64,000 bases of DNA from CAIQPV01 sp964480365 (GCA_964480365.1 CAYZPM010000002.1:95948-159947); one strand, 5' to 3'; positions 23,228-32,192 are shown, counted from the first letter of the stretch. Notes: generated by a model not told the origin, from the letters alone. Numbers and translations: made by a program.

Positions 23228-23638
23228 ATGTTTGGTAAACGGCACAGCAAGCCGAAAAACCGTATTGATACGCTTATCGGTGCGGAAGCCAGGATAGAGG
23301 GCAACATCAGTTTCAGCGGTGGATTGCGAGTAGACGGCGAAGTCAACGGCAATATCGTAGCCGTACCGGGCAAATCAAGTACGCTGGTGCTGAGCGAACA
23401 CGGACGCGTCAAAGGCGAAATCAGCGTAACGCATCTTGTGTTGAACGGCGTAGTGGAAGGGGCGGTGCGCGCGGCAGAATATTTGGAACTGCAAAGCAAA
23501 GCCAAGGTCACAGGAAACGTGCAATATAAATCGCTGGAAATTCAGTTGGGCGCGATGGTCGAAGGCAGGCTCATCCACTTGTCGGATGCTGTGTCAGACA
23601 AGGTGGTAGCGTTCAAGCTGAACAGTGGTGCAGAATAA
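23228..23638 (+). CDS. Bactofilin
   Basis: A 136-residue polymer-forming cytoskeletal protein. The N-terminal tail is basic, then the bactofilin core repeats GxIxxxGxLRVDGxVxGNI-like strands (IEGNISFSGGLRVDGEVNGN, GRVKGEISVTHLVLNGVVEG, KVTGNVQYKSLEI), giving a right-handed beta-helix. The family assembles into membrane-bound filaments without nucleotide. AGGAG stands 8 bases upstream of the ATG. It is probably in one operon with the DUF6776 protein and perhaps erpA. Confidence 0.93.
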   Translation: MFGKRHSKPKNRIDTLIGAEARIEGNISFSGGLRVDGEVNGNIVAVPGKSSTLVLSEHGRVKGEISVTHLVLNGVVEGAVRAAEYLELQSKAKVTGNVQYKSLEIQLGAMVEGRLIHLSDAVSDKVVAFKLNSGAE

Positions 23639-23670
23639 GGGCACCTCAACCAATTTTTACGGAGGCAACA

Positions 23671-24021
23671 ATGAATACAGTAACTGAATTGCAAGACCCG
23701 CTGCTATTTACCGACAGTGCGGCAAACAAGGTGAAGCAACTGATTGAGGAAGAAGGCAACACGGAATTGAAACTTCGCGTGTTCGTCAGTGGCGGCGGAT
23801 GCTCCGGCTTCCAGTACGGCTTCACTTTTGACGAAGTGGCCAATGAGGACGACACCGTATTGACCAAGAATGGCGTTCAGTTACTGATCGACCCGATGAG
23901 CTTCCAGTATCTGGCAGGCGCAGAGATCGACTATCAGGAAGGTTTGGAAGGTTCGCAGTTCGTAATCAAGAACCCGAACGCGACCACTACCTGCGGTTGC
24001 GGATCGTCCTTCTCGGTTTAA
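23671..24021 (+). CDS. erpA: Iron-sulfur cluster insertion protein ErpA
   Basis: A 116-residue A-type carrier of the HesB/IscA family. The three cluster cysteines are present: GGGCSGFQYGF and the C-terminal CGCGSSFSV. TDSAANKVKQLIEEEGN is the usual N-terminal helix. It delivers [4Fe-4S] clusters to apo-enzymes, which here would include MutY and the hydrogenase subunits, though that link is only general knowledge. GGAGG precedes the ATG. Confidence 0.95.
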   Translation: MNTVTELQDPLLFTDSAANKVKQLIEEEGNTELKLRVFVSGGGCSGFQYGFTFDEVANEDDTVLTKNGVQLLIDPMSFQYLAGAEIDYQEGLEGSQFVIKNPNATTTCGCGSSFSV

Positions 24022-24034
24022 CTAAAAACCTTTT

Positions 24035-24158
24035 TTGTCCACGAAAAACACGAAAGTCACGAAACAAATCAAATCTTACTCGTGCGCAACAATTCACCTT
24101 TCCGGTGATGATCTGAAACTTTCTATCATATGGAATTTTTCGTGTTTTTCGTGGACAA
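24035..24158. repeat. Intergenic element with 21-bp inverted repeats
   Basis: The arms 24035-24055 and 24138-24158 are exact reverse complements (core GTCCACGAAAAACACGAAA) around 82 nt of unique sequence. It lies between convergent erpA and anmK and could act as a bidirectional terminator or be a MITE-like unit. No reading frame is supported inside. Confidence 0.7.
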
Positions 24159-24173
24159 CTGCTTTTTCTGGGT

Positions 24174-25271
24174 TTATGCCGGATAAATCGCGCCGAGTAT
24201 GCAGGGATGGCGCGCGCCGGTGACGGCAGGCAAGTTGGCTGCTTGTCCGTGCAAGGTTTGCTGCGCCAGCCAGGCGAAGGCGATGGCTTCCAAATAATCG
24301 CTGTCTACGCCGAGGGCATTCGTCGTCTCCACGCTGCTGTCAGGTAGTAAGGCAGCAAGGCGGTTATGCAGGATTTGGTTATGCGCCCCGCCGCCGCATA
24401 AATAAATTTCTTTTGCACCGACACAATATTTTTGTATGGCTTGTGCAATGGAGCGGCAAGTCAGTTCCAGCAGGGTGGCTTGCACGTCTTCCGCCCGCTC
24501 ACCACCTTGCAATTTGTCTTGTAGCCATGCCATGTTAAATAGATCGCGTCCACTACTCTTGGGTGGAGGCAGCGCGAAAAATTGCTCGCTGAGCATCTGT
24601 TCCAGCAGCGCAGGTAATGCCTTGCCTGTCGTTGCCCATGTGCCGCGATCATCAAAGGGCTTGCCTTGGTGTTGCATACACCATGCATCCATCAGAAGAT
24701 TGCCTGGGCCGCAATCAAAACCAGTTGTGGAATGGTCAGGAGGAAGATCGGTTAGATTGCTGATACCGCCGATGTTGACGATGACGCGGTGAATGCCGGA
24801 ATGCCGCAACACCTTGTCATGAAAAGCGGGAACCAGAGGCGCGCCTTGCCCACCTGCTGCGATATCACGGCTGCGGAAGTCATTGATTACGGTGATGCCG
24901 GTTAATTCAGCCAGCAGCGCGGCATTGCCCAGTTGCAAGGTATAGCCATGTTCGGGGCGATGGCGGATAGTCTGGCCGTGGCAGCCAATGGCACTTACCT
25001 GATTGGGTGTGATATTGATTTTTTGCAACAGGGCTACCGTAGCTGCCGCATAAAGCCGCGCCAGTTCATTACCGGTTAATTGCGCTTGATGCAACTCATT
25101 GTTTGCGGGATGGTGCAAGGCGAGCAAGGCATCCTTGAGGGGCTGCCCGTAAGCCTGATAATGCGTGCCTCTTAACTGAAATTGCCCGTCGAAAAACTCA
25201 ACCAGCGCTACATCAATGCCGTCCAGGCTGGTGCCGGACATGATGCCTGCATAGAGTTCTGGGCTATTCAC
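24174..25271 (-). CDS. anmK: Anhydro-N-acetylmuramic acid kinase
   Basis: Phosphorylates and hydrolyses anhMurNAc during cell-wall recycling to MurNAc-6-P. 365 residues, family norm about 370. The start has GIMSGTSLDGIDVALV (ATP site), then IGCHGQTIRHRP, GGQGAPLVPAFHD, VNIGGISNLTDLP and FDCGPGNLLMDAW, all AnmK blocks, ending with the sugar-kinase GARHPCILGAIYPA. It lies 18 nt downstream of the M23 peptidase gene on the same strand; both act on peptidoglycan, the usual betaproteobacterial pairing. Confidence 0.95.
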   Translation of the reverse strand: MNSPELYAGIMSGTSLDGIDVALVEFFDGQFQLRGTHYQAYGQPLKDALLALHHPANNELHQAQLTGNELARLYAAATVALLQKINITPNQVSAIGCHGQTIRHRPEHGYTLQLGNAALLAELTGITVINDFRSRDIAAGGQGAPLVPAFHDKVLRHSGIHRVIVNIGGISNLTDLPPDHSTTGFDCGPGNLLMDAWCMQHQGKPFDDRGTWATTGKALPALLEQMLSEQFFALPPPKSSGRDLFNMAWLQDKLQGGERAEDVQATLLELTCRSIAQAIQKYCVGAKEIYLCGGGAHNQILHNRLAALLPDSSVETTNALGVDSDYLEAIAFAWLAQQTLHGQAANLPAVTGARHPCILGAIYPA

Positions 25272-25289
25272 ACTTGCATTAGGGCGCCG

Positions 25290-26597
25290 TTAATCCAGCT
25301 TGGCCACGCTGGTATTGCTCATTAAACCAAGGCGATCCGTCAGACGGTGGCTGGCTTCTTCAAAGGCGGCTTGTTGAGATGCGCTGATCGGGGTGGCATT
25401 CGGCAACGCGACTCGCAAAGGATCGCATTGTTCGCCGTCTATCCTGAATTCGTAGTGCAAGTGAGGGCCGGTGGCCCACCCGGTCATGCCAACGTAGCCT
25501 ATGACTTCACCTTGGCCGACATGCTGCCCACTACGAAGCCCAGTGGCGAAGCGGGACAGGTGACCGTACACTGTAGAATAGTGACTTTGGTGATTCACCA
25601 TGATTACATTGCCATAGCCAGTCTGCTGGCCAACAAACGATACTGTTCCGTCTGCTGTGACTTCAACCTTGGTTCCAATCGGCGCCGCATAGTCCACGCC
25701 TTTATGGGCGCGCCATTTTTTCAGTATCGGGTGGAAACGTGCGGAAGTAAAACCGGAACTGATCCGTGAAAATGCTACGGGAGAACGCAGGAAGGCCTTG
25801 CGTACACTCTTGCCGTCCGGTGTGTAGTAATCGCCATGAGTGCTGTCAGTTTGGAAAAATACCACGCGGTAAGGTTTGCCCTGATTAACGAACTCGGCAG
25901 CTTGGATACGCCCGTTACGCACCGGTTCGCCGTTGCTATAAGTCACTTCGTAGGTCACGGAGAACTTGTCGCCTTTGCGCAGATCGCGATGGAAGTCGAT
26001 ATCACCACCAAAAATTTCAGCTAATTGACTGGCCGTTGCATCCGGCAGGCCGGCTGTGTCGGTCGCTTCGAACAAGGTAGTCTTTATTACGCCGGTGCGC
26101 ATGGACAGGCGCTGCTCAAGTTGGGGAGGCAGCACGCTGACCTTGAAGCCAACTGGACTTCCCACACTTTTCTCGATAACGATTTGGCTGCCGCTATTGT
26201 TCAGATAACGCAAGGCCAGCAGGCTACCATCGGCCCCGGTTTCGGCTTGCACCGTCTTGCCTGAGGCGAGTTGGCGAAAGGATTCCGCAGCCTGATTTTT
26301 ACGCAGATATTCACTGGCAACGGCATCTTCTACATTCATGCGGCGCAACAGTTCGACCACAGTATCGCCGCGCTGCACATGCTCATTGCGCCAAAAGGTG
26401 GCGGCACTGCTGGCAACCGGGGTGACTTGCGGCAGAGAAATTTCTTCCACCACGGTTTTCACTGGGGCGGTAATAATTTCAGTTTGTGGCATGATGCCGA
26501 ATGCGGTAACCACACCTAGCAAAGGCAGGCTGGACATGGCGACAAACCAACGCAATTTCAATTTGCGTTCTTGTGTCAGGGTTTTTTGGGTTAACAT
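25290..26597 (-). CDS. M23 (LytM) peptidoglycan endopeptidase, MepM-like
   Basis: A 435-residue protein with an N-terminal membrane anchor (WFVAMSSLPLLGVVTAFGI). A LysM/OapA-like segment (HVQRGDTVVELLRRMNVED, about 73-90) precedes the middle domain, and the zinc peptidase domain covers about residues 285-400. Metal ligands are visible in HKGVDYAAP (HxxxD) and HLHYEFRIDG (HxH). It cleaves peptide cross-links in the periplasm and is likely required for cell-wall growth. It is transcribed divergently from tyrS and is followed by anmK. Confidence 0.93.
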   Translation of the reverse strand: MLTQKTLTQERKLKLRWFVAMSSLPLLGVVTAFGIMPQTEIITAPVKTVVEEISLPQVTPVASSAATFWRNEHVQRGDTVVELLRRMNVEDAVASEYLRKNQAAESFRQLASGKTVQAETGADGSLLALRYLNNSGSQIVIEKSVGSPVGFKVSVLPPQLEQRLSMRTGVIKTTLFEATDTAGLPDATASQLAEIFGGDIDFHRDLRKGDKFSVTYEVTYSNGEPVRNGRIQAAEFVNQGKPYRVVFFQTDSTHGDYYTPDGKSVRKAFLRSPVAFSRISSGFTSARFHPILKKWRAHKGVDYAAPIGTKVEVTADGTVSFVGQQTGYGNVIMVNHQSHYSTVYGHLSRFATGLRSGQHVGQGEVIGYVGMTGWATGPHLHYEFRIDGEQCDPLRVALPNATPISASQQAAFEEASHRLTDRLGLMSNTSVAKLD

Positions 26598-26797
26598 TTA
26601 CGCCTCTCAGGCTGCCGCGTTCTTCAAGGTTGCGAACGCGCGTTATTCAAATTGGGCGCTACTGTACCAGAAAGTAGGTATCCCTCAAAGCCCGTCCGGT
26701 CAATTGAGGCCTTCGGGACAAAAGGTTAATACTACGACGGGCGGCAGAAAATCGGAAATAAGCGGCAAATCGCATTGGATTTAATAGAGAACGAGAC

Positions 26798-27994
26798 ATG
26801 ACACCACAAGATACATTGGATTTGATCAAACGCGGCTGCAGTGAGCTGCTGCTGGAAACCGAACTGAAACAGAAATTGGCATTGGGCCGTCCTCTTCGCA
26901 TCAAGGCCGGGTTCGACCCGACCGCACCCGATCTGCATCTTGGACACACGGTCTTGCTCAACAAAATGCGCCAGTTGCAGGAACTGGGCCATCACGCACT
27001 GTTCCTGATCGGCGATTTTACCGGCATGATAGGCGATCCTACCGGCAAGAACGCGACTCGCCCGCCGCTGTCGCGCGAGCAAGTGCTGGAAAATGCGCAA
27101 AGCTACCGCGAACAGGTGTTCAAGGTTCTCGACCCAGCCAAGACCGAGATCGTGTTCAATTCCACCTGGATGGACAAATTCAGCGCTGTGGATCTGATCA
27201 AGTTAGCGGCCACTCACACCGTGGCGCAAATGCTGGAGCGTGACGATTTCGGCAAACGTTACAAAAGCACCCAGCCCATCGCCATCCACGAATTCATTTA
27301 CCCTCTAGTACAGGGCTACGACTCGGTTGCGCTCAAGGCCGACGTGGAACTGGGCGGTACCGACCAGAAGTTTAACCTGCTGATGGGGCGCGAGTTGCAG
27401 AAACATTACGGCCAGCCCGCACAGTGTGTGCTCACCATGCCGTTGCTGGAAGGGCTGGATGGCGTGAACAAGATGTCCAAGTCACTCGGCAATTACATCG
27501 GTATCACCGAATCGCCACAGGAAATGTTCGGCAAGTTGATGTCGGTTTCCGACGAATTGATGTGGCGCTATCTAGAGTTGCTGTCATTCGAATCGATGAG
27601 CACGATCTCCAATTGGCGAACCGAGACAAAAGAAGGGCGCAATCCGCGCGACATCAAGGTATTGCTGGCGCAGGAAATGGTCACCCGTTTCCACAGCCGC
27701 ACCGCCGCCGAGCAAGCACTTTTGGAATTCGAGGCGCGGTTCAAGCAGGGGGTATTACCGGACGACATGCCTGAAATATCGGTTACATCAACAAATGGAC
27801 ACATCGGCATCTCCCAATTGCTTAAACAGGCAGGACTGGTGGATAGCACTTCTGATGCCTTGCGCATGATTCAGGCGGGGGCAGTCAAATTAGACGGTGC
27901 GCGTATAGACGACAAGGCTTTGCAACTCAAAGCGGGTGTGGTACTGGTTGCACAAGTTGGCAAGCGTAAATTCGGGAGGGTAACAGTGCATTAG
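26798..27994 (+). CDS. tyrS: Tyrosyl-tRNA synthetase
   Basis: Class I synthetase, 398 residues. It shows KAGFDPTAPDLHLGHTVLLNKM (HIGH motif as HLGH), GGTDQKFNLLMGR and KMSKSLGNYIG (KMSKS motif), and a C-terminal S4 RNA-binding domain (QAGLVDSTSDALRMIQAGAVKL). Its length and KMSKS form suit the TyrRS variant common in betaproteobacteria. It is divergent from the M23 gene with a 200-bp shared upstream region. Confidence 0.97.
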   Translation: MTPQDTLDLIKRGCSELLLETELKQKLALGRPLRIKAGFDPTAPDLHLGHTVLLNKMRQLQELGHHALFLIGDFTGMIGDPTGKNATRPPLSREQVLENAQSYREQVFKVLDPAKTEIVFNSTWMDKFSAVDLIKLAATHTVAQMLERDDFGKRYKSTQPIAIHEFIYPLVQGYDSVALKADVELGGTDQKFNLLMGRELQKHYGQPAQCVLTMPLLEGLDGVNKMSKSLGNYIGITESPQEMFGKLMSVSDELMWRYLELLSFESMSTISNWRTETKEGRNPRDIKVLLAQEMVTRFHSRTAAEQALLEFEARFKQGVLPDDMPEISVTSTNGHIGISQLLKQAGLVDSTSDALRMIQAGAVKLDGARIDDKALQLKAGVVLVAQVGKRKFGRVTVH

Positions 27995-28047
27995 TTTTGC
28001 ACCAAAAACCATGAAGTTCATTAGCGGATTATTTTAGGAGAGTCATT

Positions 28048-28443
28048 TTGCGAGACAAAAGCTGGCTGGACCAAACGGTGAACTCCATCGCACGCACGCT
28101 CGACGAGTGGGGTGCCATGATGTGCACACGGGAGTTCTGGGGCATTGTCGCCATTGGTACGACGGTAGTTGGATTTCTAATGGCTGCTGGGATCATGATG
28201 ATCAATTTCGACATCATGCGCATGAAAAATTGCTTTAAAGCTAGCAATATGAGCGCCTACGTGATGTTCAATGTCCTCATGTTCTTCGTCTTGGGTGGTG
28301 TAATGGCGATAGGTGAAGGATTCAACTATTTTGACAACAAGAAGCGCGGCATTCCGCACAAACTCGGCTCCGTTTTCTGGCTTATCATGGTCACGGTAAC
28401 TTTGGGAAGCGTTGGACTGGTGATGTTGAAAATCTCATGCTAG
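28048..28443 (+). CDS. Small membrane protein of unknown function
   Basis: 131 residues starting at TTG 28048, supported by TAGGAG (28035-28040) 7 bases upstream; no ATG is available before residue 25. There are three hydrophobic segments (about 33-54, 70-88, 108-127), and the first and third look like full membrane helices. Between them is a short acidic/basic loop (GEGFNYFDNKKRGIPHK). No family was recognised. It lies 53 nt after tyrS and converges with mutY. Confidence 0.6.
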   Translation: MRDKSWLDQTVNSIARTLDEWGAMMCTREFWGIVAIGTTVVGFLMAAGIMMINFDIMRMKNCFKASNMSAYVMFNVLMFFVLGGVMAIGEGFNYFDNKKRGIPHKLGSVFWLIMVTVTLGSVGLVMLKISC

Positions 28444-28453
28444 CCTGGATATT

Positions 28454-29596
28454 TCAGGATCTTTGAGCAACGCTCAGCAACAGTTTGCGCACCGGCGTGG
28501 GAATGGCGGCGCGCAAGGCTTCATCCACATCCAGCCACACCCTGCCCGGCTCCTGCATTTGTTTGGATTTGTGTGCTGCCTGCACAACCAGCGGCGCGAT
28601 ATGCAATTTGAAATGGCTGAAGGTGTGCGAGAACACAGGCAATGCCGTTGTCCATGCCACATCCACACCGAAGTGTTGCGCGCAGTAAACGGCAACATCC
28701 TGCCCTTCATCCAGTTGCGGCGGACACCATAAACCACCCCAGATGCCACTGCCGGGGCGCTTCTCCAGCAGGATGTCGGAGCCGTTGAGCAACAGCAGGA
28801 ATGTGCTGTGTTTTTCCGGCAGCACCTTGCGCGGGCGCGGGGTAGGCAGTTGTGCGACCAATCCGCGCATGTGCGCCGCACAATCCGCCCGTAGCGGGCA
28901 GACCTCACATCGCGGCTTGCCGCGAGTACACAACTGCGCCCCCAAATCCATCAAGCCCTGCGTGTAAGTGGCGATGTCGGAATTGCTCGACGAGCCCTTT
29001 TCTCGTCGCTCCCGCGAAGGCGGGAGTCCAGCTCCATTTGATGGCTGGATTCCCGCCTTCGCGGGAATGACAGCATGTTGAATTTTCGGCAATAATGCTT
29101 CCGCCTGTTGCCAGAGTAGTGCTTCAATTTTTTTCTCCCCGGCGTAACCCTCGATGGCGCAATAGCGCGCCAGCACGCGCTTCACATTGCCATCGAGAAT
29201 CGCGCGCCGTTGATGAAATGCGAGGGCGCTGATGGCAGCGGCAGTGGAGCGACCTATGCCGGGCAGTGCGCAGATGTCATCGAAGTGATGTGGAAATATG
29301 CCCTCATGCTGCTGCATGATGAGCTGCGCGGCGCGGAACAGATTGCGCGCCCGCGAGTAGTATCCCAACCCGCTCCAATGCACCAGCACCTCATCTTCGC
29401 TTGCCGCCGCCAGCGCGTCGACATCCGGGAAGCGCGCGACGAAGCGCTGGTAATAAGGGATGACCGTGGCAACTTGCGTCTGTTGCAGCATGATCTCGGA
29501 CAGCCATACGCGGTAAACATCCGCACCCTGCCACGGCAAGCCGTGGCGGCCATGCTGGCGTTGCCAATTGATGATGCGTGTGGAAAAAGTAATCAC
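28454..29596 (-). CDS. mutY: A/G-specific adenine DNA glycosylase with an in-frame repeat insertion
   Basis: Removes adenine mispaired with 8-oxoguanine. 380 residues. Catalytic and structural marks: SEIMLQQTQV (Glu), GYYSRARNL, helix-hairpin-helix LPGIGRSTAAAI, catalytic Asp in ILDGNVKRVLAR, and the [4Fe-4S] ligands C-x6-C-x2-C-x5-C in CTRGKPRCEVCPLRADC. The C-terminal NUDIX-like domain recognises 8-oxoG. Between ALLPKI and DIATYTQGLMDLGAQLC about 30 extra residues (VIPAKAGIQPSNGAG and following) are encoded by a palindromic repeat of the family at 13565 and 21011. The insertion keeps frame and lies in a loop, so the enzyme may still work. Confidence 0.93.
   Translation of the reverse strand: MITFSTRIINWQRQHGRHGLPWQGADVYRVWLSEIMLQQTQVATVIPYYQRFVARFPDVDALAAASEDEVLVHWSGLGYYSRARNLFRAAQLIMQQHEGIFPHHFDDICALPGIGRSTAAAISALAFHQRRAILDGNVKRVLARYCAIEGYAGEKKIEALLWQQAEALLPKIQHAVIPAKAGIQPSNGAGLPPSRERREKGSSSNSDIATYTQGLMDLGAQLCTRGKPRCEVCPLRADCAAHMRGLVAQLPTPRPRKVLPEKHSTFLLLLNGSDILLEKRPGSGIWGGLWCPPQLDEGQDVAVYCAQHFGVDVAWTTALPVFSHTFSHFKLHIAPLVVQAAHKSKQMQEPGRVWLDVDEALRAAIPTPVRKLLLSVAQRS
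29005..29071. repeat. Palindromic dispersed repeat, copy 3, inside mutY
   Basis: The left arm 29005-29032 and right arm 29044-29071 are inverted, sharing the CCCGCGAAGGCGGGA core and AATCCAG-type ends with the copies at 13565 and 21011. It is the shortest copy (67 bp), with only 11 nt between arms. It lies wholly within the mutY coding frame. Confidence 0.8.
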
Positions 29597-30026
29597 TAGA
29601 ATCCGGTTAACTTATTGATGCGAATGGCGTGGGTGAGACTTGTTTTCCTCACGCCGTCACTCTTTGAAAACGATGGTGGGGATTATAATCCAGGCACGGG
29701 CTGACTGAAGGTTGGTAATATCCATGCTATTCTTACGGGAATGATGGATGCGACTGCTAAGTGCCAGAAAGCGACATAGCCAAAGGGCAGCTTTCTTCCA
29801 TCGAGATTGAAGGCCGCTACAACTGGTATGTGCCACAACCAGTATTCACTGCTGTTGTCGATCTTCCAGTCACCATTTTTGTCGAAGGCGAGTAACGGGT
29901 GACGCCAATTCCTTGCTCCTCGCACCACCCCATCAGACAAACACCTATATCTACCCCATGTGCAATGGAGTAGTCTGACCAAAAATGTGACAAGAAATTG
30001 TTACGATAAATATAGAAGGAGTATGT
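29597..30026. other. Intergenic region with a minus-strand frame of doubtful status
   Basis: Between mutY and the SHOCT lipoprotein gene. A 99-codon minus-strand frame (29683-29982) contains AFDKNGDWKIDNSSE, which resembles the D-x-N-G-D calcium-loop of RTX/EF-hand-type proteins, followed by a hydrophobic tail. There is no ribosome site and no family match, so it may be a gene remnant or chance. The last 60 nt are AT-rich and carry AGAAGGAG before the lipoprotein start. Confidence 0.3.
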
Positions 30027-30323
30027 ATGAATAAGATTTACTTGCCGCTTATATTACTTTTATTAAGTGGTTGCGTTCATCATCCTGTTGATTGTGCGAT
30101 TGGAGTTCCTTGGTCTGATTGTTTAGCTGGAACGGCTGGATATAATAACGGAGGAGGTTCAGAAACTAAGGAAACTGAGTTGAAGATAGAAACGGCTAAA
30201 AAACAGTCACAAAATAATGACTTATATACAGAGCTTACTAAGTTAGATGATTTAAGAAAAAAAGGTATTTTGACAGAGGATGAATATAATGCACAAAAGA
30301 AGAAACTACTAGAAAAACAATAG
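30027..30323 (+). CDS. SHOCT-domain lipoprotein
   Basis: A 98-residue protein. A lipoprotein signal ends at the lipobox LLSGC (Cys16). A Gly/Asn-rich linker leads to a C-terminal SHOCT helical pair (LTKLDDLRKKGILTEDEYNAQKKKLL, about 69-94). AGAAGGAG precedes the ATG. It is markedly more AT-rich than the flanking housekeeping genes, with codons such as TTA and ATA, so recent transfer is likely. SHOCT domains are short oligomerisation modules; the function here is unknown. Confidence 0.75.
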   Translation: MNKIYLPLILLLLSGCVHHPVDCAIGVPWSDCLAGTAGYNNGGGSETKETELKIETAKKQSQNNDLYTELTKLDDLRKKGILTEDEYNAQKKKLLEKQ

Positions 30324-30389
30324 GCAAGACTAGGCAATGCGCTCCTTTTGAATTATTTTTCTGGGCGGTAGGAATTAAGGCGAACCAAA

Positions 30390-31718
30390 ATGATAAATCG
30401 AATCACATGGACTAAGTTTATTGTTCTTGCCGCAATTCTGGTCGTTCCAATTTGGGCAGCAGCAGAAAGTGTGACTGACATATTGCTTAGGCAACAACAA
30501 CAAGATTTACAGAATCAATTGCTTCAGCAACAGTTGTTAATTAATCAACAAAAGTTGTTAATGCAACAACAGCAGCAAGAGCAAGAGAAAATCAAAGAGG
30601 ATGAGCGGCTCCAGCAGGAAGATATAGAACGTCAGCGACAAGTTGCCGCCGATGAGGCAAAGAAAAAAGCTGATGAAGAAGAGAAACGAAACTCATTTAG
30701 CACTGGCACTGGTTTTTTTATTGCGCCTAATGGTTATCTTGTGACCAATGCACATGTAGTCGATGAATATGAAAACTTTGCCATTAAAATACAAAGTGGG
30801 CGACTTCTCAACGCCAACGTTATTACTGTAGATAAAGAACGAGACCTTGCCTTGCTAAAAGTGGCTGGTAATTTTTCGACTCTAAACATTGACAGAGTGG
30901 GGCGCGTGTCTAAAGGCCAAAGAGTTATGGCAATAGGCTACCCGCAGCCCACCATTCAAGGCAGTGAATCGAAAGTAACTGATGGCGTAATCAGCAGCTT
31001 TACCGGCATTAGAAATGATGACACTGAGTTTCAGATTTCCGTACCCATCCAAGGCGGAAACTCTGGTGGGCCGTTGATTAACGAAGATGGATTTGTGATC
31101 GGTGTCGTGGTCGCAACCTTGGATGCTCAAAAGTTTTATTCGATAACCGGCAACATTCCTCAGAACGTCAATTACGCCATCAAAGCAAAAGTTTTGCTGG
31201 ATTTCTTGGCTGAACAACACATAAGCAATTCCGGCAATACCCACAAGAAAAACTCAATTGAGTCCGTTGATAGCGCAACAGTCTTGGTCATTGCAAAGCA
31301 TGGAGTGATAATTGATAGCACTGAAGCACCCCCAGCAACTCCTGCACCGATAAATAAGAAAGCCAAATTGGCGGCACAGAAGTATGCTGAGTCGCAATAC
31401 AAGCTAGGCAATTCGTATGAAGTTGGGGAAGGTGTGCCTCAGAATATGGCGAAAGCGTTTGAATGTTGGCTAAAAGCAGCGGCACTGGGATATGACAAGT
31501 CGCAATATAGTGTCGGTTACGCGTATTGGTATGGTAAAGGAGTAGGCATCAACCTTGTTCATGCATATGCTTGGTACAGTCTGGCTGCTGCACAAGGAAA
31601 TGAAGACGCCATAAAGCATCGAGACCTTTCATGGAAAAACCTTACCCAAGAACAGCTAGACGAGGGACATCGCCTTGTTGCTGGCTGGAAGATGGGCGGC
31701 AACCTGTTGGGCAAGTGA
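30390..31718 (+). CDS. Trypsin-like (S1C) serine protease with Sel1 repeats
   Basis: A 442-residue protein. The signal peptide or anchor (FIVLAAILVVPIWAAAES) is followed by a Gln-rich coiled coil (about 30-100). The protease domain (about 100-275) carries the triad: His in YLVTNAHVVDE, Asp in KERDLALLKV, Ser in QGGNSGGPLINEDG. There is no PDZ domain. After a Pro/Ala linker, two Sel1-like repeats (QYKLGNSYEVGEGVPQNMAKA and QYSVGYAYWYGKGVGINLVHA) form the C-terminus. A periplasmic DegP-like role is likely. The gene ends 3 nt before the HEPN-like gene. Confidence 0.85.
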   Translation: MINRITWTKFIVLAAILVVPIWAAAESVTDILLRQQQQDLQNQLLQQQLLINQQKLLMQQQQQEQEKIKEDERLQQEDIERQRQVAADEAKKKADEEEKRNSFSTGTGFFIAPNGYLVTNAHVVDEYENFAIKIQSGRLLNANVITVDKERDLALLKVAGNFSTLNIDRVGRVSKGQRVMAIGYPQPTIQGSESKVTDGVISSFTGIRNDDTEFQISVPIQGGNSGGPLINEDGFVIGVVVATLDAQKFYSITGNIPQNVNYAIKAKVLLDFLAEQHISNSGNTHKKNSIESVDSATVLVIAKHGVIIDSTEAPPATPAPINKKAKLAAQKYAESQYKLGNSYEVGEGVPQNMAKAFECWLKAAALGYDKSQYSVGYAYWYGKGVGINLVHAYAWYSLAAAQGNEDAIKHRDLSWKNLTQEQLDEGHRLVAGWKMGGNLLGK

Positions 31719-31721
31719 CGC

Positions 31722-32192
31722 ATGATTATGCCTGTTGTAGACGACGGTGACATTGTGCGCGGACTCGGTTTAGTGACAATGTACTCGGCTTGGGTCGAAG
31801 AGGCCGTTGATGATCTGCTGCGGAAGTTGGAGCCGATTGAATCTTTCGATAAGAAGAAACAGCGGTGGCAAATTAGCCAGAAGCTAAAACACGCTGCGAA
31901 GCTTATTCGTGCGCTGAAAAGTGACGAACTGAAAGGATTTCCAGAAGACCTTGAATGGGCAGTTGCGCTATTTAATCAACGCAACGAAATCGTCCATGGT
32001 CGCATATATGCAGGACATGACCGCACTGACTATATTAAGGGCGGACGACCAGACGCACCAACTAACACCATCACATCTGCGGAACTGTATTCGTTAGCAA
32101 ATGAATTCTGGGAGTACAGAAATCATTTTAACGGACTACAACTTATTAAGTTGCCACGTGCCGTAGAAAAATATCGCAATGACGCCGCCTAA
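31722..32192 (+). CDS. HEPN-like protein
   Basis: A 156-residue, all-helical soluble protein. FNQRNEIVHGR contains R-x4-H followed by Gly, matching the HEPN motif (R-x4-6-H) of RNase and toxin-associated HEPN domains; the N-terminus (TMYSAWVEEAVDDLLRKL) fits the first helix of such folds. The start is 3 nt after the protease stop, so the pair is probably translated together. No partner nucleotidyltransferase (MNT) gene is adjacent. Function unknown; RNA cleavage or a structural role are both possible. Confidence 0.5.
   Translation: MIMPVVDDGDIVRGLGLVTMYSAWVEEAVDDLLRKLEPIESFDKKKQRWQISQKLKHAAKLIRALKSDELKGFPEDLEWAVALFNQRNEIVHGRIYAGHDRTDYIKGGRPDAPTNTITSAELYSLANEFWEYRNHFNGLQLIKLPRAVEKYRNDAA

Noticed and set aside
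29683..29982. 99-codon minus-strand frame with a D-x-N-G-D loop
   Set aside because: Too weak to call a gene: one motif-like segment, no ribosome site and no recognised family. Kept only as a note in the intergenic entry.
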